From Cytidiella melzeri (taxonomy: Eukaryota > Basidiomycota > Agaricomycetes > Polyporales > Irpicaceae): 64,000 nucleotides of DNA. Below are positions 22,488 to 33,164 of the stretch, in pieces. Location of the stretch: contig JABYQR010000040.1 in the NCBI GenBank assembly GCA_022592445.1, positions 124,001-188,000 on the forward strand, written 5' to 3'. Position 1 is the stretch's first letter, and every line of letters starts with the position of its first letter. The notes under the pieces were generated by a model that was not told the DNA's origin, did not search any database, and saw only the letters and a program-made list of their open reading frames with translations. The position numbers and the translations under genes are program-made.

Positions 22488-23312
22488 ATGGCGAGCTTAA
22501 CAAAGGACCTTCCACCGCTACCCGCCGATTCCGCAGCAGACGACTCTCACAAACCTCCTACAGGCGTCTTCAGGCGTCTTACATCTAAACTACGATCCCC
22601 CTCGCAGTCGTGGGTGCACGTCCCGCCCTCGCAAACCATACCCAGCGACCTCGAGTGTTTGCAAGAGGCACCTCCATCCTCACCAAAGAAGGAGAAGGTC
22701 AAACGCAAGATCTCAGTCCCGATGCACACGCCCCCTGGTGTACATCGCAAGGCGGGCGTCGAGCTCGAGAACGCTTTCACGTCGGCAGAGCAGCGGCAGG
22801 CCGCGCTACGCGCCGTCGGTCTCGTTCCAGCAAACGCAAAGCCTGGTAGAGACGCACACGGCTACAAGGTTCCCCTGAGCGAGCAGGAAGCGCAGCTCGA
22901 CAATCACTTCGCGGTCACACCAGACAATCAGCCGAGCTCAACAACAGAACAAGAGAGCGAGGCGCAGAAGATTAAGGAGGCCTGGATGCGGAAGAACAGT
23001 GGGATAGGAGGTGCAGAGGGGACCAGCAGCGCAAGGGATGTGTCTAGGTCGCCAGAGCGAACTCGATGGTCCCCTGAACCGGTCATCGTTGAGGAGCCAA
23101 AGACGATAGAGCAGCCTCCTCTCATGACGACCGACCAGGTGCGAGCGCGCCGGAAGGACGACCCCGTGTTCGCTCCGTCGGGTCTTCTTGCAGCAATGCA
23201 AGCATACAGACCCGAGAACTATCGCCCGCCTCCGGGGAGGAAGCCGTCCGGTGCTCCTGCAGTGCAGCAGCGTCGCGGGGGCCAGGATTCAGATACAGAT
23301 TCTGACACTTGA
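22488..23312 (+). CDS. Intronless hypothetical protein, fungal-specific, largely disordered
   Basis: A single uninterrupted frame of 274 codons begins with ATG at 22488 (MASLTKDLPPLPADSAADDS). It is unusual here in lacking introns. The N-terminal third is basic and Ser/Pro-rich (TGVFRRLTSKLRSPSQSWVH, KKEKVKRKISVPMHTPPGVH). A conserved-looking helix follows around residues 90-115 (AGVELENAFTSAEQRQAALRA). The middle is acidic and Gln/Glu-rich, and the C-terminus ends in an acidic repeat DSDTDSDT. No catalytic motif, transmembrane segment or signal peptide is visible. Codon use and length support a real protein. Relatives annotated only as hypothetical proteins are expected in other agaricomycetes. 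Function unknown. Confidence 0.75.
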   Translation: MASLTKDLPPLPADSAADDSHKPPTGVFRRLTSKLRSPSQSWVHVPPSQTIPSDLECLQEAPPSSPKKEKVKRKISVPMHTPPGVHRKAGVELENAFTSAEQRQAALRAVGLVPANAKPGRDAHGYKVPLSEQEAQLDNHFAVTPDNQPSSTTEQESEAQKIKEAWMRKNSGIGGAEGTSSARDVSRSPERTRWSPEPVIVEEPKTIEQPPLMTTDQVRARRKDDPVFAPSGLLAAMQAYRPENYRPPPGRKPSGAPAVQQRRGGQDSDTDSDT

Positions 23313-23877
23313 TGATAGAGATGCATCCGTCTCTTAGATTGCAATTTGTTGCAGAGACTGGCCCTCGGCACTGAATCTCCGGTGCTGAGGACGAGTCAAT
23401 CACGATGCTTGATGTCGGACTATACTCTGTAGCCTCGGTTTTTCTACTTTTCTCCTCGCTCTCACCTGCTCTCATCTGCCCACTCTTGTAGCCTACTCTC
23501 CATAACCAGTTATGTCGTTGCTCAGATACCAGTGTATTCGCGATCCTTTACTGGAAGTTGTGATTCCAAAGGTGCATCAAGCTGGCTCGCGCCAGTTGCC
23601 ATTGACAAGTCATGAAATCACACTCAACATCCCCGGGGACACTCACTCGCAAGACGTAAGGACAGCGGCTGTAGAGGTGCTTGTAGGGCGATGGGTATAC
23701 ACGGGTAAGCTACGACACGATAGCGCATGGTATTTACGAAGAGCGATACGATACGAGCAGCGAAAACGAGAGTACGACGATTACAAATTAACTTAAGATT
23801 ACTTTCTGACAAGCTGGCATGGTACCAAAAACATGCCAAGTTCGAACGATGGGAAGCGTTTGCAAAACCATGATGAG
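23313..23877. other. Convergent 3' region
   Basis: Lies between the intronless gene (+) and the F-box gene (-). One ATG-initiated plus-strand frame of 94 codons (23512-23796, MSLLRYQCIRDPLLEVV) lies here. It has no recognisable motif and overlaps probable 3' UTRs, so I do not call it a gene. Confidence 0.4.
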
Positions 23878-25671
23878 CTATACGAATCCAACGAATGTGA
23901 AAATAGGGCCCCCAACGTCGTCCGTGATGCGCCATCGATGTCCGGAGGGGAAGGTGACGCTGCGTAAAGCACTACACTGTCTGTGCCATTGCCCGAGCAG
24001 AGCTCTTTCCAGGGTGCGAAGAGGTATGGCTGTATTTGCACGTGTGCTCGGAGTAGATGATGTGGGAGTGATAGGGGTGGTCGGTATCGCGCACGGTGTA
24101 GCAGGAGGCGTTAGATATGCCCCGGAGGCCCGCCAGAGACGGAGAGTGTGTAGTGCGCGGTAGCGAACGAGAACTCCGTAAATTTGTTTAAAAAGGACCT
24201 GATATCAGCGTTGAGTGGGAGGGCTAAGGAAGTCAGGGAAAGGAGTTACCTCATCTTCCAGGGTGCTCTCGACCTCGACGACTTTTAGACTTGATCCCAA
24301 TTCGGCACCAGCGGCCATAAGTACCCTTTCCAAGGACCGGGCATCGACAGGATTGCGAGAGGTAGTTATGATAGCCAGATGTGATACTGGATTTGTCACC
24401 TGGGAGATCACTGACATCAGGGCGGACGGCCGTAGCCCGTTATAAATTGTTGAGTGAATGTGCATTGTGATAGAATCGAGCGGACGTCCCGGAGCCAGGG
24501 CAGCCACAATGGATGAAGGCCCATGTAAGCGTTTGAGCCTGGGGAGTAAACGAGAGACAAAGGAAAAGGAAAGTAATGACTGGACGTAATCCGGTGCCTG
24601 TGGATCGTCGGAGGTATGTTCTGACAGAGCGTTGCCAGCGCCAGACAAGATGTCGGACGTACGCTCGTCAAGGGTGAGGTTGGGGAAGCATAATGAGGTG
24701 AGGGAGGTCTGTCCTGTGAGCCACGCGAATATTCCCTGGAGGTCTTCTGGGGTTACTGTTTCCCATAGGAGGGTTAGGCTTTGTAGTTGGAAGGTGGTGT
24801 GGAGGAAGTACGAAGGGTCAAAACGCTGCACCTTGAGCGAAACGAGATCCGTCATGTTGCTGAGTGCGATCGCGAATGAGACCGTTGATAGTGGTGAAGT
24901 GAAGCTTGCCGGATGAGCCTCAGTGATCGAGTTGCACGCGAAGCGTCGTACAAGCTTTGCCAGATCTCGTTTGGACGCTAATGTGTGAATGCAAGCAGCT
25001 ACGTGTTTCTGGTTGGTAACGGGCATTAAATCCACATTGCTATAAAGAAGGACACGAGAGGGTTGCAGGAAAGATTTGCACACCCGTGCCAGCGAAGCCA
25101 GTCCCGGCGGTGAGACGTACGCAAACATAGCGTTGAGCAGCTCTGGGGGAATCTTCGTGAACATACACGGCGGCTCGTGTACGTGGTCGTCTTCAGTTGT
25201 ATCCTCCGTCTCAGATAGTTCCCACCGCTCTAGCGCAGGGAACGTTGAGGGTAGGTTTGGAGTGCTGACACTCGCCTTGCGCGGTGGCCGTGAACTGGTC
25301 GCATTTGGCTCGTGCCAGTCTATCTCCTGCTCGAGTGAGTGCGCTGTTATGCTGACTCGGCGACCCAAACCACTAGGCCTACGAATCTCCTCCAAGGACG
25401 GCGTGGGTGAAGGCGACTCACTCCTTAGCGAGTCGGCGCGAAACCGAGCGTCGAAACCGATGCCTCCTGAAGCGTCGCATCTCGACGACGAGGCCTTTGG
25501 GCGTTTGGACGTGAAGAAAGTGAGACTAGACAGTCGACGCCTGAATGTCGAGGTGGACTTGATACTCAGTGTTGAAGATGGCTTGTACGTCTGGTCGAGT
25601 GTAGGAGCCTCGGTAAGATTCGCGGAATCTGTAAAAGTACGACTTGCTTTTCGTTTAGCAAGGAAAGACAT
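23878..25671 (-). CDS. F-box-like protein
   Basis: Probably an SCF ubiquitin-ligase substrate adaptor. The ATG at 25671 gives MSFLAKRKASRTF; the longer upstream frame has no ATG. A Ser/Arg-rich disordered N-terminus (about 160 residues) precedes an F-box (FTKIPPELLNAMFAYVSPPGLASLARVCKSF), then a leucine-rich repeat-like C-terminal part of the kind found in the expanded basidiomycete F-box family. The frame appears to end near 24205. A 51-nt intron (24199-24249, GTAACT..ATCAG) instead joins VESTLEDE to VLFKQIYGVLVRYRALHTLR. A C-terminal exon follows (LLGQWHRQCSALRSVTFPSG, FTFVGFV) and stops at 23878-23880. That ending matches the usual finish of this family, so the longer form is preferred. 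About 580 residues. Targets unknown. Confidence 0.8.
24199..24249 (-). other. 51-nt intron that extends the F-box protein
   Basis: Donor GAG|GTAACT and acceptor ATATCAG|GTC keep phase 0 and replace a short readthrough end (TPFPDFLSPPTQR) with about 107 family-like residues. The size fits other introns in the window. Confidence 0.65.
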
Positions 25672-26211
25672 GGGGCGAGAGACGATCCGCTTGCACCAGT
25701 GCAAGACGACAAGAGCAACTCAGCGCATTAGCAACATGGGGGTAAGTGGGAAAACGGTGGTTAGACACTGGAAATGCCGACACCGTCCCACGAGATCTTG
25801 AATCTCTGTTCGACGACGCGTAAATGAGTCAATTGCATCCTCCACCCTACCAACGCATTATGATACGCTAACGGATGATGTACAGAATCTACTGATGCGC
25901 ACGTCGCTCGTCCTCTGAGTATAAATGCCTCACTGCGGCAGTATTCAAACCGATGTCGCAAGTTTTTGGGAAACCCATGGCGTCGTAGGCGCATATCAAA
26001 GGTACTGCTGGGCATTGACTGGACTCAGGCGCGGTCTCAGATGCATCTTGGCCGCGCGGGGCAATTTTTGCCTTCTGAATGAGGCTAGCTTGACACGGAT
26101 AGAAATGACGGTGCAGCACGAAATCCGAACGGAATGAATCCAAAGGAAGTGCTTCTGAGATCCTGCATGTCAGACACGCAGAAACGAGCAAAGCTGAAAC
26201 TCACAGGCATG
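25672..26211. other. Spacer between RRP45 and the F-box gene
   Basis: Both flanking genes run on the minus strand. This spacer must hold the RRP45 3' UTR and the F-box promoter. No coding exon recognised. Confidence 0.45.
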
Positions 26212-27271
26212 CTACCGCACTTCAACATGCCTCCCTGCCCAGTCTTCTTTGAGGCGTCGCTCGACGATACGGTCCAGCTCCTTCGCTTTACCAACTGCCT
26301 GGTCAATCATTTGCATAATCTCATCTGGCGAGAGGGGCACGCCCCCAGCTTTATGCAGGACACACAACTCCCGTTGCGCATTTAACGCCACTGACAGAAG
26401 TCCCAGACTTAACCGCTGCTCTAAGTTGGTAGGGTCGAGTATTGGCGAAGTCTCCGAGTCGGGGAAGCAAGCAAACGTGAAACAATACGGCGTATGGTGC
26501 ATAGAGAGAGGCACCGGTGCGCGTTCCGATGGATGGTGCTTCATGATATTCCTCAGCTCAATAGATAATGTAGGTAGCATAGCACTCACTATCGTCACTT
26601 CATCTCCTTCCACCTCCACTTCTGGCCTCCTGAAATGCTTCAAAGCCACAATTCCTGCAAGACAGGCGCAGTCGAGCAAGTTCCCGGCATCTGCCAAACA
26701 ATGGATAGTCAACCTGATATGCCATACCTAATCAAAGATCAGACATGGACGTCAAGCTACATATATGGTCATTGACTTACCCGCTGACCAGCCAGAACGC
26801 ATAGCGACTCCTTGTCAACTGCGTCGCTTCGTCGCAGTACTTTGTCCAACATTCGGGCCATGGTCACCTCCTCATCCGAAGGCCTAGTACATCATTAAGC
26901 ACACAATAGAATGCGTAGTGGTATACATACCTACCGACCTGGTTCATAATCACTGGAAGCCATGGGGGATATCTCAGAATGGATTGTAATGATACCCTCC
27001 AAAGGTCGCTCCGGAGTTGGCTTTACCATTTTCCCGTCGACTTGAGCCAACACGCTGAATGCGCTAGCAGTCAAAATCTACCACAGTGTGCAAGACAGTT
27101 AACGTACCGTGTCTTGCCCATCGAGCACTCTACCCATCCTAAATCCTGCCCGAACGTCAGGATAGGATTTCTCATTTCGAGTGGAAGACGACCATCGAGA
27201 CGTAGGCCTTGCTCAAGTGAGCTATACACAAACTCTTTCTCTGGTATCGAGGGAGACGGTGGCCGGGGCAT
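26212..27271 (-). CDS. RRP45: Exosome complex subunit Rrp45 (RNase PH-like)
   Basis: A structural ring subunit of the RNA exosome in nucleus and cytoplasm, pairing with Rrp41; the fold is RNase PH without activity. The start ATG at 27271 gives MPRPPSPSIPEKEFVYSSLE, then GLRLDGRLPLEMRNPILTFG, and exon 1 ends CSMGKTR. Exon 2 encodes VLAQVDGKMVKPTPERPLEG..EISPMASSDYEPGR. Further exons give the DEEVTMARMLDKVLRRSDAVD helix and HCLADAGNLLDCACLAGIVAL. The last large exon has SERAPVPLSMHHTPYCFTFA and SVALNAQRELCVLHKAGGVP. It ends in a charged helix (GRHVEVR) with TAG at 26212-26214. About 290-300 residues, near the family norm. It shares a 186-bp divergent promoter with BUD32. Confidence 0.92.
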
Positions 27272-27457
27272 GGTGGTTATGCAAAACTGAGCAGAAGGCC
27301 AAACGCCCACAAAAACGGGATACAGATCCCGACGCTTTCCAATTTAGGACCGCAGAGCGGAACTAATTTCATATATATGTACACCAGTGCCAACTTCTTG
27401 CCGCCACCAAGGACTCAGACACGAACAACGGGTATCGCCCTCTTTCACCAACACAAG
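27272..27457. promoter_or_regulatory. 186-bp divergent promoter of RRP45 and BUD32
   Basis: The two ATGs point away from each other across 186 bases. A TATA-like run (atatatatg) is near 27371-27379. Shared regulation of the two RNA-related genes is possible but unproven. Confidence 0.5.
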
Positions 27458-28503
27458 ATGAGTGCATCAAAAGCCCTTCTAGCTCTTGCGACGCCGATAT
27501 CTCAGGGAGCTGAAGCAGCAAGTCAGATTGTCTTCATCTATACGAGCAGACCTTTGACATCTAAATACTTTTATCCACAAAACAGAAAGTATACCGAGCC
27601 CGTCTTCATGCTGGGCCTGAACAAGAGAACAACTCATCGGAACTCGATGACGGAGATGTGCTTTTGAAGCATCGATTTCGCAAAGGATATCGACATCCGA
27701 CGTTGGATTCGTCGTTGACAAAATCTAGAGTGGCGGGCGAGGCTCGTGCGCTACTGAAGTGTCTGCGGTGTGCCTATTTACCCAACGCTGATGTTTGAAC
27801 CGCTGATCAACTGGTGTATGACAGTGCCGATGTCAATGTACCTGAAGTGCGCATGGTCGATGCCGCCGAAGGTGTTTTAGGTATAGAATGGATAGACGGA
27901 AAGAGCGTGCGGTTTTTGCTTGGAGGAGGTGCGGAAGACGATATCATCGAGGACGCCACAGATAATGAGGATGTTGAGGAAGAAGATGTCAAGGAGGAGG
28001 ACCCGTTGACGGAATACGGCGTATCTACAGGCATGTACTCTCCAAACACAAATCTACTCACATCTTTTAACAAATTCGGGGAATATAGACGCGGTTATGC
28101 ATATGATCGGCACGGAGATTGCGAAGATGCATCTTGCAGATGTAATACACGGCGACCTTACAACGTCGAACATGATGTTACGTCGTCCGACATCGTCTCC
28201 TTCGAAGAAAGCCGACCTTGTATGTCCCTCGTGCTCACACCCGTTTCACCGAGTGGTTGACCCACAACTTCACAGGTTATGATAGATTTTGGCCTAGCTT
28301 ACATATCGAATTTAGTGGAAGATAAGGCGGTGGACCTGTACGTCCTTCAGCGAGCCTTTTCATCCACTCATCCTGCTTCCGAACCCCTCTTTGCCGGCGT
28401 GCTTGAAGCTTATGAGAACCGGATGGGCAAGGAATGGAAAGCCATCAGCCGACGGCTCGAAGACGTGCGGCTGCGTGGAAGGAAACGGAGCATGGTCGGG
28501 TAG
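27458..28503 (+). CDS. BUD32: KEOPS complex atypical kinase/ATPase Bud32 (PRPK)
   Basis: Partner of the Kae1 ATPase in the KEOPS complex, which makes t6A37 in tRNAs that read ANN codons; also linked to telomeres and transcription. The ATG at 27458 gives MSASKALLALATPISQGAEA. The family pattern appears in KHRFRKGYRHPTLDSSLTKSRVAGEAR and in GVLGIEWIDGKSVRFLL. Then come HGDLTTSNMML (catalytic loop, Asp and Asn present) and IDFGLAYISN (metal-binding DFG). The C-terminus RRLEDVRLRGRKRSMVG has the basic tail typical of Bud32. An acidic insert (EDATDNEDVEEEDVKEED) sits between the N and C lobes, longer than in the minimal archaeal form. Four or so exons, intact, TAG at 28501-28503. Confidence 0.92.
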
Positions 28504-28648
28504 TGACGGGACGTCAACTGTAATGTACCATACGCAATGAAAGGACCGTTGTATCATAATTCGACGTGAGTAGGTATCAGTTACCGGAAAGATTTAATGG
28601 GTATCATTTGTGCTAAGATATCCAGTCCAATTGAGCTTCAAGAATGCA

Positions 28649-30262
28649 CTAGTTCTTCTCCGAAGCTGTGTGCTCCGTGGTTGCAAACCCGATACGTGAG
28701 TTCGTGACATCGAAGACGGTGTAGAACCGTTCCATGAACAAGTACCCATTGATGAAGTCGAGACCATCTCCGCTCTCTGATTTGAGCTGTAAAGCTGTTG
28801 AGCATCAGGGTCCTAGCAGAACAATTTCTACTCACGTCACCAACAACCAAGTAGATGCTATCATTGTCACCACCGAGAGCTGTGTTCATTGACCGAGGCC
28901 ATATCTGGGCATTAGCATTGAGTGTGTATTCGACGCCACCGATAATAAACTTGAGCGGCTGCAAAGTGCTATATTGGTCCTTCGGGAGTTTCAACATGCC
29001 TGTGCCATCGTCTACAATAGCACCGGTTGCTTGCTTATACGCGTTGAAAGCATCTGTCGCAGACCTCATTGTCAGTTCGACAGCAGGGGTTATTTCATAT
29101 AGGCATGTACCAGTGGCAAGCAAAATCATTGTACTTCCGCTATCGACAATCCCAGCGGTCAGTTTGAGAATTGTGGAGCTTCCGTACTGTACGCTTTGGT
29201 CGACACCCCAGTAATCCTTGGCGGGGTCAGTCTGAGTTACAGGCGCGTACGACAGTTTGCCAGTATGCTTTGAGGAATCCGCGCCGCCAAAGTCGATAGA
29301 TCCAGAGGCTTTGGTGGAAAAGGGAGGAAGGAACATGCCGACGACCTTGGCACCGATGGTCTTCTGTGCGAACAAGCTGTCGATGACAGTCGGTATGGTA
29401 TCTGACGAGCCAGAAATGGTGCCTTAGATTGAACAATATCAATTTAGCAGCCATTGAATCAAAAAGAGCGCTTTTTAACCTTGCGTAAGGTCTGTTGGAC
29501 CAAGGCCAACAATACCATGGAAGGTGCCATCAAATCCGGTTGATTTTTCTACAACCGCAATAGAATGTGAGTCGATGACGAGACCATTCCCTAGGTCAAC
29601 TTTGTCGGTATCTACATGTAGTGTGTGAGTGCCAGTACAAGTAATAAGTTGCAAGACGCTTACATTCCGGCCCAGAAAAGGATCCGCTACCGTATGTGAC
29701 AGCCTGAAAAGATCGTTTCATACCCTGTGATGCTGACGCGAATTGGACCTACGATTGTTCTTCCAGTCTTATGACTTGTGCTTGTCGGGGTGTACGTCTT
29801 ATTAATACCCACAAACGTGTTGGAACTTCCGCTGTCGAGGAGCAAGGTATCTGGAACTCATGAGTTTCCAAGTCATCTCAGGCATGCATACGACTCACAT
29901 TCTGTCGCAGGATTTCCAATCTTCACGGCCGCAGTGAAGTCAACCTAGGTGAATGCGGATAGGCTTTGCGTGAAGTGTGTGCAGAGTCATGGTGACGAGC
30001 TTACAGCAGTGTTGGTCGCGCTGATTGATATGCTCTGACGTTTGCTACGGTGCCTGCTGCTACGGCTCTTGGCACCGTGGCCATGACCTTTGAAGTGCGC
30101 TGCCCGCGCAAGATCGGCCGCTAAGACGTTGGATAGACGATTCACGTTGATGTTCGCGTGAATGGACAACTCTGCAATTTCGGAGTGTCGGCTATTGTGC
30201 GACGGAGTGGCGAACGTCCTGTCCGCTATAGCGAGGAGCAAAAATATAGGACAGGCAAGCAT
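28649..30262 (-). CDS. Secreted aspartic protease, polyporopepsin-like (A1 family)
   Basis: An extracellular acid endopeptidase. The ATG at 30262 gives a signal peptide (MLACPIFLLLAIADRTFA). A propeptide rich in His/Arg/Lys ends near RHRSKRQS, a possible processing site. The mature chain follows: DSGSSNTFVG (first catalytic Asp), VTYGSGSFSG flap-type segment, GLGPTDLTQG, YAPVTQTDPAKDYWGVDQSV, and IVDSGSTMILLAT (second catalytic Asp). It ends with the GLDFINGYLFMERFYTVFD type of C-terminus. Both active-site triads read DSG instead of the more common DTG; Ser is tolerated in this family. About eight exons with introns of 50-65 nt; stop at 28649-28651. The match in length and motifs is to the polyporopepsin group of wood-rot basidiomycetes. 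The protease probably supplies nitrogen from protein. Confidence 0.92.
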
Positions 30263-31290
30263 GTTGTCGCTGCACGCAATGAGAGTAAGAATGCGAAGGA
30301 GTGACCAGGTGGGCGTGGGTGAGCTCCCCGCTCTGAGACTTTATATACTCAACGGCATGTCAGATGAGGAGTAATTCGATATTTTGAATGGAAGCAAATC
30401 AATCTTCTCCGCTTATTTCGCTTCGAGAAGGTCGTCCGAAGTTGACTTGGTGACGTACGGCTAGCAGTCTCCTGCACCGTAGGATTTTCTGAACAACCCT
30501 AAGACACTGAGGGAGAGAGATCATGAAAACCGGACAACGGAGGTTGATCCAAGTGGGCTTCGTGGCGCCATACTGGGCGCGAGACACGCATAAGCGAGTA
30601 CATATGTAACAGCACGCGGTGAAGGTTGGCAGGCATGACGACCACTCGGGTATATCTTCGATGCACCTGTAAGGAGAGCTGCCACTGGACGATATCGGGA
30701 GTCGCTTTAGCCGATCAAATTTCCTAAGCATGAGGGTAAACCCTTCACCTGCAGTGCAGAAGCTCCTGCTTTTTGCAGCTCCAAAGTTCATTTTTATATA
30801 TACGCAAGGCGGAATGGGTACTTTGAAGTTGATTGTGCTGGAGTGAGACATCAATGGCGTTCGGTGATTTGTCGAGAGTTTAGCGCTTTGTCACGTAATA
30901 CTTCCTAGCAGGGTTGGATGCATCGCGTATAAGTAGGCCGCAGGTACGATAATCACTCACAGCTACTTACAAGATTATAAAAGAAAGTGGTCGACGAGTG
31001 GTGTAGCATGTGAGCCGCTTGACACCTCCCTACCTCCGCCCGCGCACTATAGCCACAAGACAAAGCACAGAGGCGTTCGAGATGGTTCGACAAACAGTTG
31101 AAAGTTCGGAGCAATTGCAAGTTTGCAACTTGAAATCATAAGTAATCACGTGATCGTATTATTGCCGTTTATAGGTATGAAGCAAGCAAGGTCAAATAAC
31201 GCGAGATTTTTTCATAAATACGTATGCTTCACTGGTGGCAACCGTCAGCTCATTCCACCTACTCTAGCTTCGAACTCACGCTTGCACACA
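30263..31290. other. 1-kb divergent region between protease and peroxiredoxin
   Basis: Promoters of both flanking genes lie here. A 10-bp palindrome ATCACGTGAT is at 31145-31154, about 140 bases before the peroxiredoxin ATG. Short frames on both strands show no family features. TATA-like sequence (actttatatactc) lies near 30340, close to the protease. Confidence 0.5.
31145..31154. promoter_or_regulatory. ATCACGTGAT palindrome upstream of peroxiredoxin
   Basis: A palindromic site with a Cbf1/Pho4-type TCACGTGA core, 137 bases upstream of the ATG. Cbf1 links to sulphur and redox control in yeasts, so the setting is suggestive. Binding is not shown. Confidence 0.35.
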
Positions 31291-32148
31291 ATGGTCGCTA
31301 TCGTACAAAAACCCGCACCCACCTTCAAGGCTGCTGCCGTTGTCGACGGCATCTTTACTGATGTTTCTTTGTCTGACTACCTCGGTCAATGGTGAGTACT
31401 AGTCATCAACCATAATACCCTCTGCATGAGATACCGACATCAATCGTCTTACAGGGTTGTCCTTTTCTTCTACCCTATGTGAGTCTCTGTCACTGTGTTT
31501 GTGATGTGACCATATACGTTCACTAAACAGGCTTCTCTAGGGACTTCACTTTCGTCTGCCCCACAGAAATTTTGGCGTTCAATGACTCTCTCGACGCGTT
31601 CAAGGAGCTGAACACTACGGTCCTAAGTGAGTTTGATCTATACTTTGCTACCATCGTGTGCTCATGGTCATTTAGGCGTGTCCACCGATTCTACTTACTC
31701 CCACTTTGCTTGGGCCACTCAGCCTCGTAAGGAGGGCGGTCTTGGTCCTGACCTCAAGCTACCTTTGATCGCGGACAGGAACCAGAAGATCTCGCGCGAC
31801 TACGGCGTTCTTATTGAAGAAGAGGGTATTGCTCTGCGCGGCCTGTTCATCATCGACCCGAAGGGTATCCTCCGTCAGATCACCGTCAACGATCTCCCTG
31901 TCGGCCGCTCCGTTGATGAAACTATTCGCCTAATAAAGGCTTTCCAATTTGTGGTAAGTGTCTAACCAGACAAGAATAGCTCTCGGCACTGACCACAGTC
32001 GTAGGAGGAGCACGGCGAGGTTTGCCCTGCGAACTGGCAGGAGGGTTCGAAGTCCATGAAGGCGGATCCCAAGGGTTCGCTCGAATACTTCTCCTCGGTC
32101 AACGCTAATGGTACGGACGGTGCGAGGAAGCGCCCCCGTCTCGATTAG
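31291..32148 (+). CDS. TSA1: Typical 2-Cys peroxiredoxin (thioredoxin peroxidase)
   Basis: Reduces H2O2 and organic peroxides with thioredoxin, in the cytosol. The ATG at 31291 gives [20 protein letters not shown]. The peroxidatic Cys sits in DFTFVCPTE, created across small introns near 31395-31540. The resolving Cys sits in [11 protein letters not shown]. The [14 protein letters not shown] loop and the Tyr-Phe pair in the C-terminal EYFSSVN are the two features that make eukaryotic 2-Cys enzymes prone to over-oxidation, so this enzyme can act as a peroxide sensor. The C-terminus ends in KRPRLD, more basic than in the yeast protein. Five exons, about 215 residues, TAG at 32146-32148. Symbol by similarity to yeast. 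Confidence 0.94.
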
Positions 32149-32616
32149 ATTCGACGTTCCAGCTGATTCCTGACCTTCTCCCTCCCTTCGCTTTTTCGCT
32201 TTGGCATCACAGCTCAGTAAATGATCATTTCACATCCCCGTGCTCTGGTTCCTCACGGCGGTTCTATATTATCGATAATGTTTAGAGTTTGTGCTTGCGT
32301 TAGAGCCGGTGTCGCATGTATGTTCGGCGGCATCCCGATGGTAGACATCTAGAGGTGGTGAGGCACTTAGATTCAAAGCTGGAGTTTTTTAAATACCTAT
32401 TCTGGGTCGTGGTCGATATATCTAGCTCTCATGTGTTGTTATACAGTGCTGCGGTTAGAATTTACATAGTTGGGTTTGTGCATACAGCTGCTAGTAGTAC
32501 TAGCACACGGGTGAAGCGTTTTTTACGCTGCTCATAGCATGCACTAGCTGACCCTGGTGAGTCGCTATCGTTCAAGCACTTGTTCGGTTGAACAGAGTAG
32601 TAGAGGCCTCAGACCT
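32149..32616. other. Convergent 3' region, peroxiredoxin and TRM112
   Basis: Holds the 3' UTRs of two converging genes. T-rich near 32375-32400. No gene recognised. Confidence 0.5.
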
Positions 32617-33164
32617 TCAGCCGATCTCGTGTTCGGCTAAGAGCTAATGACCGCGAGAATGAAAAAGCGGTATCGCGAGTGTAGCAACTGCACTCACCAT
32701 GTTTGGGATGCCATTCAGTATGGGGTACTTGTGGCCACAGTTTGGGCATATCATCGCACCCTCGTCTATATGCATCTAACCGACACGTGTTGAGTCAATA
32801 TAATGGATTGACGGAGCATTTATTTGCGCACTTCAAGCAACACATGATGTAAGTTTTTCAAGAAATCATTGTCCACCATCTCGGGCATTTCTGTTGGCAG
32901 TGAAGTATCACCTAGCTGCAAACAGAAGGTTCAAAGGTCATATGTGACAAAGCCTTACAATTGAACAAATGCTTCGCGCACCTCTCTTGCGGCGTTGACC
33001 AAAGCGGTCCACTCTATCCTCGGCAAGAAACCTCTCAAGAATTCCGCATTGAACTCAGCTTCGCGCACCTCGACGACGATACCTTGCAGTTTGAGAGGGA
33101 AATTGTTGGTTGTACAGCCTTTGGCGTGGCATGCGAGGAGGTTGTGCGTTATTAGCCTCACCAT
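32617..33164 (-). CDS. TRM112: Trm112-like multifunctional methyltransferase activator
   Basis: A small zinc protein that stabilises several SAM methyltransferases acting on tRNA, rRNA and release factor eRF1 (partners Trm9, Trm11, Bud23, Mtq2). The ATG at 33164 gives MVRLITHNLLACHAKGCTTN, with Cys at residues 12 and 17 matching the first zinc pair. The second pair is in MICPNCGHKYPILNGIPNM from an exon near 32700-32775. The middle exon gives LGDTSLPTEMPEMVDNDFLK, and the last short exon, after a TTAG acceptor, gives LLAEHEIG with TGA at 32617-32619. Four exons, about 125 residues, the normal length. The whole gene is smaller than one exon of its neighbours and is easily missed. Confidence 0.9.

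Noticed and set aside
23512..23796. 94-codon ATG-started plus-strand frame
   Set aside because: It sits in the convergent 3' region of two genes, has no motif and no splice partners, and a frame of this length arises by chance at this GC content.
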